This document shows, one piece after another, positions 34,064 through 43,986 of a stretch of DNA of 64,000 nucleotides. This DNA comes from Desulfobacterales bacterium (lineage in GTDB: Bacteria > Desulfobacterota > Desulfobacteria > Desulfobacterales > CAFBRK01): positions 1 to 64,000 of the forward strand of contig JAIPEL010000002.1 in the NCBI GenBank assembly GCA_021737185.1. Direction: 5' to 3'. How positions within the stretch are numbered: the stretch's first letter is position 1; the number at the start of each line of letters is the position of its first letter. Position numbers and translations under genes: made by a program. The notes below the pieces were generated by a model. It was given only the letters and a program-made list of their open reading frames with translations. It was not told the DNA's origin and did no database searches.

Positions 34064-36205
34064 ATGGCAAAAACCAACCTGACCGACGAAGAAAAACAGC
34101 AGATCATTGAAGCCATCAACGACAACACCGAGCCGCCCCCGGAGCTGATGCCTCGCCTCTTTCCCCATGTGGCGGAAAAATACGATGTGGCCGCCCTGGA
34201 CCGGGCCAAGATCGCCACCCTGGAATATGCCGGCAAGCGCAGCGAGGCCGCCATTTTAAACCAGACGTTCACCGTGGAAAGCGGCTCGCCCCTGCAAGCC
34301 GAGCGCCTTTTTAAAGAGGGCAGCCTCTCCGGCCAGACCCAGCTTGAAATCCTCGATTATCTGAACAAATCCAAAACCGACTGGATGAACCTGATCGTTC
34401 AGGGCGATAACTTGCAGTTTTTAAAGACCTGTTTTCAGAACCAGGACCCTCTGATCAGGGACAAGGTCAAGGGCAAGGTCAAACTAGTCTATATTGACCC
34501 GCCGTTTGCGACCAAGAGTGATTTTAAAGGCGCTGCAAATGAAAAAAGTTATTCTGATAAGGTTGCTTCTGCGGAATTTATAGAGGGATTACGGGAACGT
34601 TTAATATATTTAAGGGAAATTTTATCAGCTGACGGAAGTATATATATACATTTGGACCAGAAAATGGTGCATTATGTAAAAGTGCTAATGGATGAAATAT
34701 TTGGGAAAGAAAATTTTGTTAATGAAATTATATGGCGAAGAACTGCAGCACATAATGATGCAATACGATTTGGAAGTATCCACGATTTAATTTTATATTA
34801 TTCAAAAACTTCAAATCGCATTTGGAATTCTCAACGTATGATTGTTGATAAAGACTATGTTGGAAGATTCCTTGATAATATAGACGAAAAAGACGGCAAG
34901 AGATATGCGAGGATTGATCTCACAGCGCCTTCACATGGAAGTGATAGTGGGCGTTTTGAATGGCATGGGAAAATTCCCCCTCCAAGTAGGATGTGGGCAT
35001 ATAAAAGAGAGGTCTTAGATAAGTGGGAGTCCGAAGGAAAAATTCATTGGCCCCAAAAAGGAATGCCGAGGTATAAAAAGTTTGAGGACGAGTTCGAGGG
35101 TCCAGTTTTGCAGGACATTTGGACTGATATAAGACCAATTCATAATCAATCAAAAGAAAGGCTTGGTTATCCTACCCAAAAACCGGAAGATTTATTAGAA
35201 AGGGTAATTTTAGCAAGTAGCAATAAAGACGATTTGATATTAGATATATTCGCAGGAACGGGTACTGTTGCCGCTGTTGCGGAAAAGCTCGGCTGCCGCT
35301 GGATCGTGTGCGATTTCGGCAAGCACGCCATCTACACCATGCAGAAACGCATCCTGCGTATCGGCGAATCCAAGGACCTTGGCAAGGATGTTCCCGCCAA
35401 CAAAAAATACGGCAAAGGCCCGCAGCCCTTCTGCGTGGTCTCCTGCGGGGCCTATGATTTTTCCCGCATCATGAACCTGCGGGAAAACAAGGACGCTTAC
35501 ATCAATTTTGTGCTGGGCCTGTTTCAACTGCCCCGGGACGCCAAAGACCTCAACGGCCGGTTCGGGCTGACCCATATCTACGGGGAAAAGGACGGCCACC
35601 CGGTGGAGGTCTACCCGGTCTGGGAGGACGAATACCTGAAAAACATCCGCATCGACGAGGAGTATTTGCAGCAGATCCTGATCCAGTCCGGCGGCAAACT
35701 GCGAGGCGACTATTACATCATCACCCCGGAAACCTGCACCGTGATCAGCGACACCACCTTGAAAAATGCCGCCGGCAAGGAAGTGCATTTCAAGCTGCTC
35801 AAGTTTCCCTACAAGGTGCTGGAAGAAGTTTCCAGAAATTTCCAGATCACCGAACAGCCCAGCGCCCAGGAAAACGTCAACAACCTCATCAACGCCACCG
35901 GATTTTACTTTAACAACGCGGTGGAGATCGCCGTTAAAAAGATCAGGGGCGGCCTGAAAATCACCGAATTTACAACCGGCATTATGGACAGAAACGGCGA
36001 AAAATTCAGCGGCCTGGAAGGCCTGGCCATGCTGCTGGTGGACGTGGATTATGACGACAACATTTTCGACATGGAAAAGACTTTTTTTGCCAAAGACATC
36101 AACGACGACCGGGAAATCAAGATCCCCGGCTTGACCGGCAGCGTGGCGGTGATCGCCATCGACAAGCACGGCAACGAAAGCAACCCGTTTATTCTAAAAG
36201 AGTAG
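34064..36205 (+). CDS. mod: Type III restriction-modification methyltransferase (Mod)
   Basis: An N6-adenine methyltransferase of the beta class. The catalytic motif DPPF (Asp at about residue 145) precedes the AdoMet-binding LDIFAGTGT (about 393), with the target-recognition region between. The C-terminal 250 residues are a structural domain. The ATG at 34064 lacks a strong ribosome site but matches the family start. Codon use in about 34510-35270 is clearly AT-rich against a GC-rich flank, so the recognition region is a mosaic from another source. It supplies site specificity for the Res subunit four bases downstream. Confidence 0.95.
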   Translation: MAKTNLTDEEKQQIIEAINDNTEPPPELMPRLFPHVAEKYDVAALDRAKIATLEYAGKRSEAAILNQTFTVESGSPLQAERLFKEGSLSGQTQLEILDYLNKSKTDWMNLIVQGDNLQFLKTCFQNQDPLIRDKVKGKVKLVYIDPPFATKSDFKGAANEKSYSDKVASAEFIEGLRERLIYLREILSADGSIYIHLDQKMVHYVKVLMDEIFGKENFVNEIIWRRTAAHNDAIRFGSIHDLILYYSKTSNRIWNSQRMIVDKDYVGRFLDNIDEKDGKRYARIDLTAPSHGSDSGRFEWHGKIPPPSRMWAYKREVLDKWESEGKIHWPQKGMPRYKKFEDEFEGPVLQDIWTDIRPIHNQSKERLGYPTQKPEDLLERVILASSNKDDLILDIFAGTGTVAAVAEKLGCRWIVCDFGKHAIYTMQKRILRIGESKDLGKDVPANKKYGKGPQPFCVVSCGAYDFSRIMNLRENKDAYINFVLGLFQLPRDAKDLNGRFGLTHIYGEKDGHPVEVYPVWEDEYLKNIRIDEEYLQQILIQSGGKLRGDYYIITPETCTVISDTTLKNAAGKEVHFKLLKFPYKVLEEVSRNFQITEQPSAQENVNNLINATGFYFNNAVEIAVKKIRGGLKITEFTTGIMDRNGEKFSGLEGLAMLLVDVDYDDNIFDMEKTFFAKDINDDREIKIPGLTGSVAVIAIDKHGNESNPFILKE

Positions 36206-36209
36206 CATC

Positions 36210-39065
36210 ATGGCCGGAAAGAAAAGGAAAAAAGCGGTCGTTCAAAGGATGAACCTGTCCGAACACACCCTGGATATCAATATCCGGCGGTGCAACTACA
36301 ACAAGTTCAATTTCTCGGCCATCGAGGACTATGTGCGGCAGTTGACCGGGACCCGGGAATACCAGTACCAGGCCGTCAAACAGGTCATGATCTATCTCTG
36401 GGGCGGGGCCTACAGCACCATTGTCGACCTGGCCGGGGAAAACTATGCCAAGCCCCGGATTCAGCAGCGGTTCGGCAGCAGGCAGATGCTCATCAACCAC
36501 CTGCCCCTGCCGGACCGGCTGTCCGGCGTGGTGCACATGGCCACCGGCACGGGCAAATCCTACGTGATGTTTGCCGTGGCCTATCTGTCCCTAATCATGG
36601 GCCTGACCCGGCGTGTGCTGGTGCTGGGGCCGGCTTCCACTATCATTGAACAGGGGCTGCGGGAAAAATTCAAGGATTTGATGACCGATCAAAAGCTGGC
36701 CGGCAAATTACCGCCCCCATACAGGGGCAAGGCCATCAACATCTTAAACGACAACGACCCCATCGAAGACGATTCCATTATCATAGAAAACATCAACGCG
36801 GTCTACACCTTCGGCGCCATTACCGACACCCTGTTTAAAAACACCGACGAGGTGCTGGTGCTGGGCGACGAGATTCACCATGCCTATTCCCATCTGCGAT
36901 ACGCCGAAAACCGCCTGGTCATGGACCAGGAGGAAACAGTCGAGGGAAGGCGCAGCGATGAGAAGGAAGAGCGCCTGTGGATGCAGTTTCTGCGGGGCAA
37001 CAAACAGATCACCCGGCACATCGGCTTTACCGGCACGCCCTATAACCAGGACGAGTATTTTGCCGATATCATTTTCAACTACTCCATCAAGGACGCCATC
37101 GAGCAAAAATACATCAAGGACATCAACAACAACGTCCGCACCCGGACCGACGAGGGCGACACCCCCCTGACCATTGACCAGCGCTTTGAGATCGTTCTGA
37201 AAAACCACCTGGACAACCGGGAAAAATACGCCTACCGGGATTCAAAAGGCAGGCGCCGGGTCAAGCCGGTTACCATATTTATCTGTCCTACCCAAACCAA
37301 CGCCCAGGCAAGAAGCGAGGCGTTTATCAAATTTCTGGGCGATTATGAAAAAAAACACAACGACGCCACCGGCACGGATTCCGAGATCGCCGACCGGATG
37401 CGCAAAAAAGTGATCTGCGTGGTCAGCCGCATTTCGCAATCCGAGTACAAAGACCAACTGGACCATATTGAAGAAATCGACCCCAAAAAGACCGGCGGCG
37501 CGGTGGAGTATGTTTTTGCCGTCAACAAGCTGTCCGAAGGCTGGGACGTGGACAACGTCTTTCAGATCGTGCCCATGGAAGAGCGGGTGTTTAAATCCAA
37601 ACTGCTCATCTCCCAGGTGCTGGGCCGCGGGCTGCGCATCCCCCGAAATATTCCCAGCGCCCATATTCATCAGACCTATCCCTATCTCACCGTGACCAAC
37701 CATGACCGGTTTGCTGATCACATCAGGGAAATGGTGGATTCCGTCACCCAGAGCGACATGTATCTTTCCTCGCGGCCCCTGACGGATATGGATCTGGACC
37801 GGGCCGGCCATCATTTCTGCCTGTTCAACCTGAACTACATTGCCACCACCAGAACCGTGGATGCCGAGAAAAAGAAAACCACGCCTCCCGGGGCTTTGGT
37901 CCTGACGCCGTTTGATGAAACCCTGGGCGTCACCATCACCCGGGCAAAGGATGAAAAGCGGTATCAACTGGACAGAAATTTTTATACCGTCGATGAAGTG
38001 GTCTTCGATATCCACAACCGGTTTGCGCTCCGGCCGTTTGAATCCCTGCACTTTGATTTCGGCGAAGTAACGGTTGCCGACCGGTATCCGGCCGAGGAAG
38101 ATATCAAAACCGTCATCCGAAAAGCCATGGAAGCGGCGGCAATAACCGGCAACCGGCTTTCCCTGGACAACAAAAAACAGATCGACAACTATTTTAACCA
38201 GTTTCTGCCGCCGGGCACCAAGAAGCGAGTTTTTGAAAATATCGAAGGGGACCTGACGCCCACGCCCACCGCTAACATGGATCAGCACAGCTTGCGCCTG
38301 AGTGAACTGGACAAGGAAGCTGCGGCTTTTCTGAGTGAAGACTATGAGAAGGAGCTTTCCGATGACAACAAGACCGTGCTGGAATTTTTGAGCCAATGGC
38401 GCGGCGCCCAAAAAGCGGACAAGCAACTTTTGCTTCCCATGTTCGAAGCCGATCCTTTTGTGACGGCCCATTCGGATATTATTCGCTCCTTGGTCGAAAA
38501 CGACACCCGTTCGCCTTATGCGGTCAACACCTCCAGGCTGAAAAACCCCCAATCCATCATTCTGGTGACCCATCATCCGGAAAGGGAGTTCGTTTTTCGG
38601 CTGATCGATCACGCGGATTATATCGACTCTTGGATAAAATCCCCGGACAAGGGCTTTTACAGCATCAATTATGAATTCTGGCGGAGCGGCAAAGACAGGA
38701 CCCGCCGGGGATTTAATCCGGATTTTTTCATAAAATTAGATCTGGACAATTACATGGCAACACTGGGCGCCCAGGGACAAAACAATCACATCGAAGCGCT
38801 GAGAACACTTCAGGACGAGGGCGTCGAATACCTGCTCCGGGTGGTGGAAATCAAATCGGATGAAGACGATGACGAAGCCACCCCGGCCAAGGCCGAATAT
38901 GCCGAAGCGCATTTTGAAAAACTGAACCAAAAATTAAGAGCGGTAAATATCGCCGACATTCCCAAAGAACACCGGCCGGACGCCCGGCAGCATTACACTT
39001 TCGATCTTCTCGCGCCGGCTCTTTACGACCAGTGGTTTTCAAGTTTGAGGAAGGGGAGATTATAG
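36210..39065 (+). CDS. res: Type III restriction endonuclease subunit (Res)
   Basis: The DEAD/DEAH helicase-nuclease of the type III pair, 951 residues. Visible are Walker A TGTGKSY (about residue 111), motif II DEIHHAY (about 220), GFTGTPY (about 275), motif VI QVLGRGLRIPR (about 470), and the endonuclease PD-(D/E)XK site FNPDFFIKL/VVEIKSDED (about 835/878). It cuts unmodified DNA at a fixed distance from two Mod-recognised sites. It starts four bases after mod. Length and domain order are normal, with no frameshift, so the system is probably functional. Confidence 0.95.
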   Translation: MAGKKRKKAVVQRMNLSEHTLDINIRRCNYNKFNFSAIEDYVRQLTGTREYQYQAVKQVMIYLWGGAYSTIVDLAGENYAKPRIQQRFGSRQMLINHLPLPDRLSGVVHMATGTGKSYVMFAVAYLSLIMGLTRRVLVLGPASTIIEQGLREKFKDLMTDQKLAGKLPPPYRGKAINILNDNDPIEDDSIIIENINAVYTFGAITDTLFKNTDEVLVLGDEIHHAYSHLRYAENRLVMDQEETVEGRRSDEKEERLWMQFLRGNKQITRHIGFTGTPYNQDEYFADIIFNYSIKDAIEQKYIKDINNNVRTRTDEGDTPLTIDQRFEIVLKNHLDNREKYAYRDSKGRRRVKPVTIFICPTQTNAQARSEAFIKFLGDYEKKHNDATGTDSEIADRMRKKVICVVSRISQSEYKDQLDHIEEIDPKKTGGAVEYVFAVNKLSEGWDVDNVFQIVPMEERVFKSKLLISQVLGRGLRIPRNIPSAHIHQTYPYLTVTNHDRFADHIREMVDSVTQSDMYLSSRPLTDMDLDRAGHHFCLFNLNYIATTRTVDAEKKKTTPPGALVLTPFDETLGVTITRAKDEKRYQLDRNFYTVDEVVFDIHNRFALRPFESLHFDFGEVTVADRYPAEEDIKTVIRKAMEAAAITGNRLSLDNKKQIDNYFNQFLPPGTKKRVFENIEGDLTPTPTANMDQHSLRLSELDKEAAAFLSEDYEKELSDDNKTVLEFLSQWRGAQKADKQLLLPMFEADPFVTAHSDIIRSLVENDTRSPYAVNTSRLKNPQSIILVTHHPEREFVFRLIDHADYIDSWIKSPDKGFYSINYEFWRSGKDRTRRGFNPDFFIKLDLDNYMATLGAQGQNNHIEALRTLQDEGVEYLLRVVEIKSDEDDDEATPAKAEYAEAHFEKLNQKLRAVNIADIPKEHRPDARQHYTFDLLAPALYDQWFSSLRKGRL

Positions 39066-39066
39066 A

Positions 39067-39567
39067 GTGAAATCCTGTCTTCATCTGCTCATCAGGGCGA
39101 TGCGAAGTGCTGCAATGCTTGCCTTGGCTGGACTCGTTCTCTGCGGCACCTGTTTTTCCCAAACCCGGCAGGAGCACGTGCATCACAAGGCCCATACCGT
39201 GATGCCCTTCGACATTTCAAAGGCCGTTCACATCTTTAAAATGACGGAATCCGGCGGTATACAGCGGGTCGTGGCCAAAGATCCCGGCGACACCGATCAG
39301 GTAAGGCTCATTCGCCGGCACCTGAGGCAGGAGGCGGAGAAGTTCCGGCGCGGCGATTTTTCGGATCCGGTAAAACTTCACGGGGCCGACATGCCGGGCC
39401 TTCGCGAGCTTCAAGCCGGAGCGTCCCGCATCCTGATCTCCTATACGGATGTCCCCGCCGGGGCCGAGATCCGGTTCGACACATCCGACATCTGCCTCAT
39501 CACAGCCGTGCACCGGTGGTTCGGTGCACAGCTCTCCGAACACGGGGCCGACGCCGTATCGGAATGA
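39067..39567 (+). CDS. Secreted conserved hypothetical protein, 166 aa
   Basis: The GTG start at 39067 has an AAGGGGAG site within the end of res. A signal peptide ([17 protein letters not shown]) leads to a mature part with a histidine cluster (EHVHHKAH) and conserved core ([58 protein letters not shown]). Homologues are widespread in proteobacteria and often mis-annotated as aspartate carbamoyltransferase. The histidines suggest metal binding. It is one base from res but functionally unrelated. Confidence 0.82.
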   Translation: MKSCLHLLIRAMRSAAMLALAGLVLCGTCFSQTRQEHVHHKAHTVMPFDISKAVHIFKMTESGGIQRVVAKDPGDTDQVRLIRRHLRQEAEKFRRGDFSDPVKLHGADMPGLRELQAGASRILISYTDVPAGAEIRFDTSDICLITAVHRWFGAQLSEHGADAVSE

Positions 39568-39569
39568 GT

Positions 39570-39688
39570 ATTTCGGCGCGGCAGTCCTGGTTCTTTACGG
39601 GGTGATTCCGACCCTGCAGCCGGTTCACTTCGGGCGGGTCTATGCGGCCTACGGCGGGGTGTTCGCGTGGCTGAATTTACCGATATAG
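39570..39688 (+). pseudogene. Remnant of a YnfA-family membrane protein
   Basis: In one frame it reads [26 protein letters not shown], which is the central conserved stretch of the UPF0060/YnfA family (small four-helix membrane transporters, SMR-like). The first helix and the final two are missing. Confidence 0.8.
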
Positions 39689-40384
39689 GACCACGTCATC
39701 CGCCACGCCAAGCAGCCGGTGATTGTCGTCAAGAGGTGCTGAAAAGATCGTTATACAGCGTTCAGCACTTGCTGTTCTGCTTGACAGCCGATCGATTCTG
39801 AAAATCTCCAGACGGTGCAGGGCGCTTCCCGACCAGGACCGGCGGTCTGCAGATGACATGTTGGGGTATGGTGCTGCAGGAGTGCCAGAATAATGGTTGT
39901 CGACACTTCTGCGGTGGTTCTGGTTTTGCCGCGCACGTCAGCGATCCTCCCCTCCGCCATCTTTCCAACGGCATCGCAAGTGGCCCTTGACGACACATCG
40001 ACCCGCAGGTCCATCAGGTCTTTTCTTTTTGGTCATATAATAAGGTCAGTGCCATACGCGACCTGAACCTACCCTGAAAAGTGCCTCAGTGGGCGGCTGG
40101 TCCGCGTCTACGTGGAGATTCTCGCCTTCGACAATCCCGAGACGTCGCGCCTTCCCGCCACCTGCCTGCCAGCAGGCAGGTCGTCAGATAAGTTCCTGAG
40201 ATGATAATAACTTCCGGTTTTGCCGTCGTTCCATCAGTCATCCACGCTGGACAGCGGTAGGGCTGACTTCTTGATGTTTTTTAAAAGTATCGGTTGATAT
40301 TAACTGTCACTAACAGTAACCTGATTGGCAATTACAGAATGGATGGGCAAAATGCGTTCACGGCCATGGAAAGGGGCCCTATCG
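39689..40384. other. Intergenic relic region
   Basis: No intact gene. A frame beginning near 39894 reads MVVDTSAVV, reminiscent of the N-terminus of a PIN-domain toxin, but it loses the pattern at once. A perfect 10-bp palindromic hairpin lies at 40160-40181 (ACCTGCCTGC..GCAGGCAGGT). A 5-bp dyad ACTGT-CACTA-ACAGT at 40303-40317 lies 68 bases before the excisionase-type gene and may be its operator. Confidence 0.5.
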
Positions 40385-40573
40385 ATGGAAAAACCGAAAG
40401 ATGTCCTCAACATAAACGAACTGGCCAGCTACCTGGATATTCCCAAATCGACGATTTACAAGCTGGTCCGGGAAAGAAAGATACCGGCCCAGAAAGTGGG
40501 GCGTCACTGGCGGTTTCACAAGGAAACCATCGATGCCTGGCTTGGAAACCGCACGGAGGCAGGAAAACCGTGA
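40385..40573 (+). CDS. Excisionase-type helix-turn-helix protein, 62 aa
   Basis: A small DNA-binding protein with a MerR/HTH_17 helix-turn-helix: LNINELASYLDIPKSTIYKL then RHWRFHKETIDAWL, the classical excisionase signature. The ATG is chosen because the extra upstream frame does not look like the family, and AAAGGGG lies upstream. It is overlapped by the next gene (GTGA). It probably regulates recombination or acts as a transcriptional switch for the mobile remnants downstream. Confidence 0.85.
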   Translation: MEKPKDVLNINELASYLDIPKSTIYKLVRERKIPAQKVGRHWRFHKETIDAWLGNRTEAGKP

Positions 40574-40683
40574 ATCGCTATTTTTACAAGTACACGCCTC
40601 CCAGGCCGCTGGAGGAGATCGAAACCGACCTCAAGAAGATCGAAAAAGAGATTGCCGACATGCTCGCGGAGGTGACGGAATGA
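40570..40683 (+). CDS. Small coiled-coil protein, 37 aa
   Basis: The start GTG at 40570 overlaps the preceding stop (GTGA), and its own stop overlaps the RhuM start (ATGA), showing tight translational coupling. The sequence YFYKYTPPRPLEEIE is followed by a heptad-like charged helix (LKKIEKEIADML). Similar tiny proteins precede RhuM-type genes. Function unknown. Confidence 0.65.
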   Translation: MNRYFYKYTPPRPLEEIETDLKKIEKEIADMLAEVTE

Positions 40684-41647
40684 GTGAAGAGAACGGCCCT
40701 ATACGCCCTCAGGGCGAAATCGTCCTTTACCAACCCCGGCAGGGCAGCGAACAGATCCGCGTCCTGCTCGAAGGCGAGACCGTCTGGCTGCCTCAAGCGA
40801 TGATCGCCGACCTATTCCAGACCACTGTTCCGAACGTAAACATCCACCTGAAAAACATTTACGAGGAGGGTGAGCTTGAGGGAGCGGCAACTATTAAGGA
40901 ATACTTAATAGTTCGCCAGGAAGGTGCTCGGCGGGTGTCCCGTAAGGTTCTGCACTACAACCTCGATGCCATCCTATCCGTCGGCTACCGCGTGAAATCG
41001 CCCGTCGCTACGCGCTTCCGCCAATGGGCCACCGCTCGCCTGCGCGAGTACCTCGTCAAGGGTTTCACGCTTAACGACGACCGCCTCAAGGGCACCGACA
41101 GCGTTACCGACTACTTTGATGAACTGCTTGCCCGCATCCGCGAGATTCGTGCCAGCGAGGCCCGGGTTTACCAGCGGATTCGCGAGATTTTCGCCCTGGC
41201 CCGTGACTACCAGGAGGGTGAGAAAGAGACGCAGGTCTTCTTTGCCACCATGCAGAACAAGATGCACTACGCCGCCACCGGCATGACGGCTGCTGAAATT
41301 GTCCGCAGGCGCGCCGACGCGCCCAACGGCGGCAGGATATCCGCATGCAGGACTGGGAGGCGTTTCTCGACAAGTTCCTGCGGAACACCGAACTGCCTGT
41401 GCTGGCCAATGCCGGATCGGTCAGCCGCGACGTAGCTCTCGAATGGGCAGAGGGGCAGTACGACGCCTTTGCCGGGCGGCGGCGTCTGGAGGCGGAGACC
41501 GAGGCCGAAACGCGGTACGTGGAAGACCTTCGAACCTCCGCCCGCGTCCTTGAGCAGGAGCGCAAGAAGAAGCCCCCGAAGCAAAAGCAGGCAAAGGCGA
41601 AGAAGAAAGGCCGCAAGGGCGGGCCGGGCAAAGGGGGCGGATCATGA
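40680..41647 (+). pseudogene. RhuM-family gene, centre deleted and frameshifted
   Basis: The N-terminal 210 residues match the RhuM family (ETVWLPQAMIADLF, RKVLHYNLDAILSVGYRVKS). After TAAEIVRRRADAPNGG the frame jumps to the next frame near 41340, where MQDWEAFLDKFL and the typical C-terminus resume. The family's middle segment of some 50 residues is lost. The broken state makes function improbable. The end overlaps the hsdS fragment start. Confidence 0.85.
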
Positions 41648-42103
41648 GAAGTCCTGCCGCCCGGTCAGGCAAGCGAGCAGCATACCCGGCCTACAAGCCC
41701 TCGGGGGTGGATTGGGTTGGCGACATTCCCGAGCATTGGGAGGTTCATCGCCTTAAACACGTTGCGTCGGTCCAGTTCAGCAGCGTGGACAAGCATACCA
41801 TTGAGGGCGAAGAACCCGTACGCCTATGCAATTACCTGGACGTGTATTACAACGACTTCATCAAAGAGGGCCTCGAATTCATGTCCGCGACCGCTACGCG
41901 GAGCGAGATCGCCAGATTCCAACTGCATCATGGAGATGTGCTCGTGACAAAAGACTCTGAGTCCTGGGACGATATCGCTGTTCCGGCGTATGTTGCAGAG
42001 GAACTCGATGGCGTCCTGTGCGGCTACCACCTGGCTCACATTCGTCCCGACCTGCGGAAGCTGATCGGCGAGTACCTGTTCCGAGCGTTCCGGTCCCGTG
42101 GAA
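41644..42103 (+). pseudogene. hsdS fragment (type I specificity subunit, first TRD)
   Basis: The product reads PSGVDWVGDIPEHWEVHRL, the typical opening of type I specificity subunits, followed by most of one target-recognition domain (SWDDIAVPAYVAEELDGVL) and IGEYLFRAFRSRGI. At about 42100 it changes abruptly to recombinase sequence in the same frame. The second recognition domain and the hsdR/hsdM genes are absent. Confidence 0.82.
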
Positions 42104-43186
42104 TCGTGTCTCTACTCCGCAAATTCCCGCCGAAACACACCGGTCAGGGCCGCATCGCTTCTCTTCCTGAAGAAGGACGACACCTGGATCCGATCCAACT
42201 CGACAGGCTGGAACGATCCTTTCGCAAGTGGGCCCAAGACTCGGTACGCACAGACGTGCGTCTGGCCCGGCGCCGCATCCTGCTCATTTTTTTGCTGATC
42301 CGCTATACAGGCGCCAAATTGAACGAGGTTCTTGCCTTGAATCCCTTCGAGGACATCGATGCGAATCGGGGGCTGGTCACTCTTCGCGGGTCAGATCCCG
42401 ACAGGGCACCCGGACCGAGGCAGGTGTCAGATCTCCGAGCCCCTGTCCCGGGAAATTCAAGCTGCCCTTTCGGACCCCTCGTTCAGAGAGGCCATGGGCA
42501 ACGGGCTGCGCGTCGATCCCGGCTTTGTTCGCCGAAAGTTTTACGAGCGCGCAGCGGCATGCGGCTTTCCAAAAGAGGCGGGTGGACCGGAGATGCTCCG
42601 CAAGGCGCGCGCCGTGGAGTTGATCCAAGGCAACATGCCCCTGCCGGCGGTGCAAAAGCTGCTGGGCCATTCGACGCCTAACTTGACGTCTTCCTATGTC
42701 TCTTTTTCCGAGGATGACATGCAGCAGGTGATCCGATTATTCATGGAAAGGGAGGCTTCTCAAAAAACCAGCGCCCGAAATTCGTTTTTCGGAAAAATCG
42801 AATCCATCCGGAAAGGGGACATTCAAACCCGGGTGGTGCTGACCACCATCGGCGGATATTCCATTACAACCGTCATCACCAACGACAGCTTAGAGCGGCT
42901 CGGACTGAAGCAAGGGCGACTGATTACGGCGGAAGTCAAGACGCCCTGGGTCATCCTGCACAGTGGACAGGATGAACCGCCATGCAGCGCTGAAAACAGA
43001 TTCAAGGGGGTTGTCGAGCGTGTGCGCAAAGGCCGGGTCAATACGGAATGCACCGTCCGAATTGCCGACGGAACGGCAATTTGCGCCATTGTTTCAACGG
43101 AGGGCGCCGGGAGATTGAAGATGGATCGGGGAGATCGTGTCTGAGCGTTGTTCAACTGCTTTGCCGTTGTTTTGCATGTCGATTGA
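42104..43186 (+). pseudogene. Tyrosine recombinase / TOBE fusion gene, frameshifted
   Basis: The start of the recombinase is lost by fusion to hsdS. The integrase-like part shows RRRILLIFLLIRYTGAKLNEV, then LSREIQAALSDPSF, PGFVRRKFYERA and VQKLLGHSTPNLTSSYVSF. The C-terminal TOBE/molybdopterin-binding part has ARNSFFGKIESI and TVRIADGTAICAIVS. A single extra T near 42427 shifts the frame (RQV to QISEPL), and TGA at 43142 replaces the tryptophan in DRVWALFN, cutting the last 15 residues. Similar fusions are annotated as molybdate-responsive regulators. Confidence 0.85.
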
Positions 43187-43280
43187 TCGTCGCGGCAAAC
43201 GGTTGAGAAATTTTATCATCGACCGCCGAGATGACGGCCAGACCGAGCCACAGGGCGGCGATGGTGAAGATATCTTCCAT
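43152..43280 (-). pseudogene. N-terminal stub of a CPA2 cation antiporter
   Basis: The frame opens MEDIFTIAALWLGLAVIS, a typical first helix of Kef-type antiporters, then runs into antisense of the TOBE gene tail. The remaining ~380 residues are missing. Confidence 0.65.
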
Positions 43281-43336
43281 GAAGGCGCTCTCCTTTCCAG
43301 CTTTGTCTGGTGCGCGGTGAATAACCGTTGTCTGGT

Positions 43337-43789
43337 TTATCGGTCTTTCGCGGGAACCGTTGCCATCCACAGGGCGCCGGCCAGTCCCACTACCGCCGCA
43401 TACCCGAATCCCCAGCCTGCGCCGATCGCTGTCCACAGCAGACCGACGGCCAGGCTGGACACGAGGTCTCCGATGCCGTTAACCACACCCAGCACACCGA
43501 AGGCGAAGAGCGCCTTGGCCACAGCGGTCAGGGCATAGCCGGCCACGGTCCAGGTTTTGCGGTGGCCGATCTTGTCGCTGTGAAATCCGGCCCCGAGTTT
43601 GACGAAGCTGGAAAATGCATCGGCGACACCTTCGATGGCTCCCAGTGATGCCGTGCTCGCGCCGATGGCGCGCATGAACTGGGGCAGCACCGCCGTGGCC
43701 ATTTCATGGCAAATGTCGCCCAGCAGGCTGGCCAGACCGAAAGCAAAAACGTTTCGGTTGAGCCACCCGCCCCGCCCTTTTCCGGCCAT
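43337..43789 (-). pseudogene. MFS transporter with the centre deleted
   Basis: The 150-residue frame has an MFS N-terminus (NVFAFGLASLLGDICHEM, LGAIEGVADAFSSFVKLGAGF, GHRKTWTVAGYAL) joined, near AKALFAF, to the last two helices (VVNGIGDLVSSLAVGLLW). A normal 12-helix protein of about 400 residues has some 250 more residues between. In-frame internal loss. It may still be translated but cannot transport. Confidence 0.8.
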
Positions 43790-43986
43790 GACCGGAACCT
43801 GCTCCGCTCCAAGGTCTTAAATGTGTCGTAAATATCCATTCTCACCTGCGGACTGCCATCCAACGGACAATGCCGCTTCGAACCGAAGCGGCTCGAGCAT
43901 CAAGTTCGGAGCCGCAGCAGTGCGTCGGCAGAAAAACGCCGGCCAAGATTCTGAAGCCCTGCCAGAACTTCAGCCGCCGGGCGCGG
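43790..43986. other. Short gap before the dynamin gene end
   Basis: No gene or structured element is visible here. Confidence 0.4.

Noticed and set aside
37242-38612. A 456-codon frame on the - strand
   Set aside because: It is antisense to the res gene, which has all helicase and nuclease motifs.
39894-39920. Start of a PIN-domain toxin (MVVDTSAVV)
   Set aside because: The match stops after nine residues, and no antitoxin or remainder of the domain follows.
43142-43144. Selenocysteine at the TGA near the recombinase/TOBE end
   Set aside because: The position is Trp in the family (DRVWALFN), so it is a TGG-to-TGA nonsense change, and the gene is already frameshifted.
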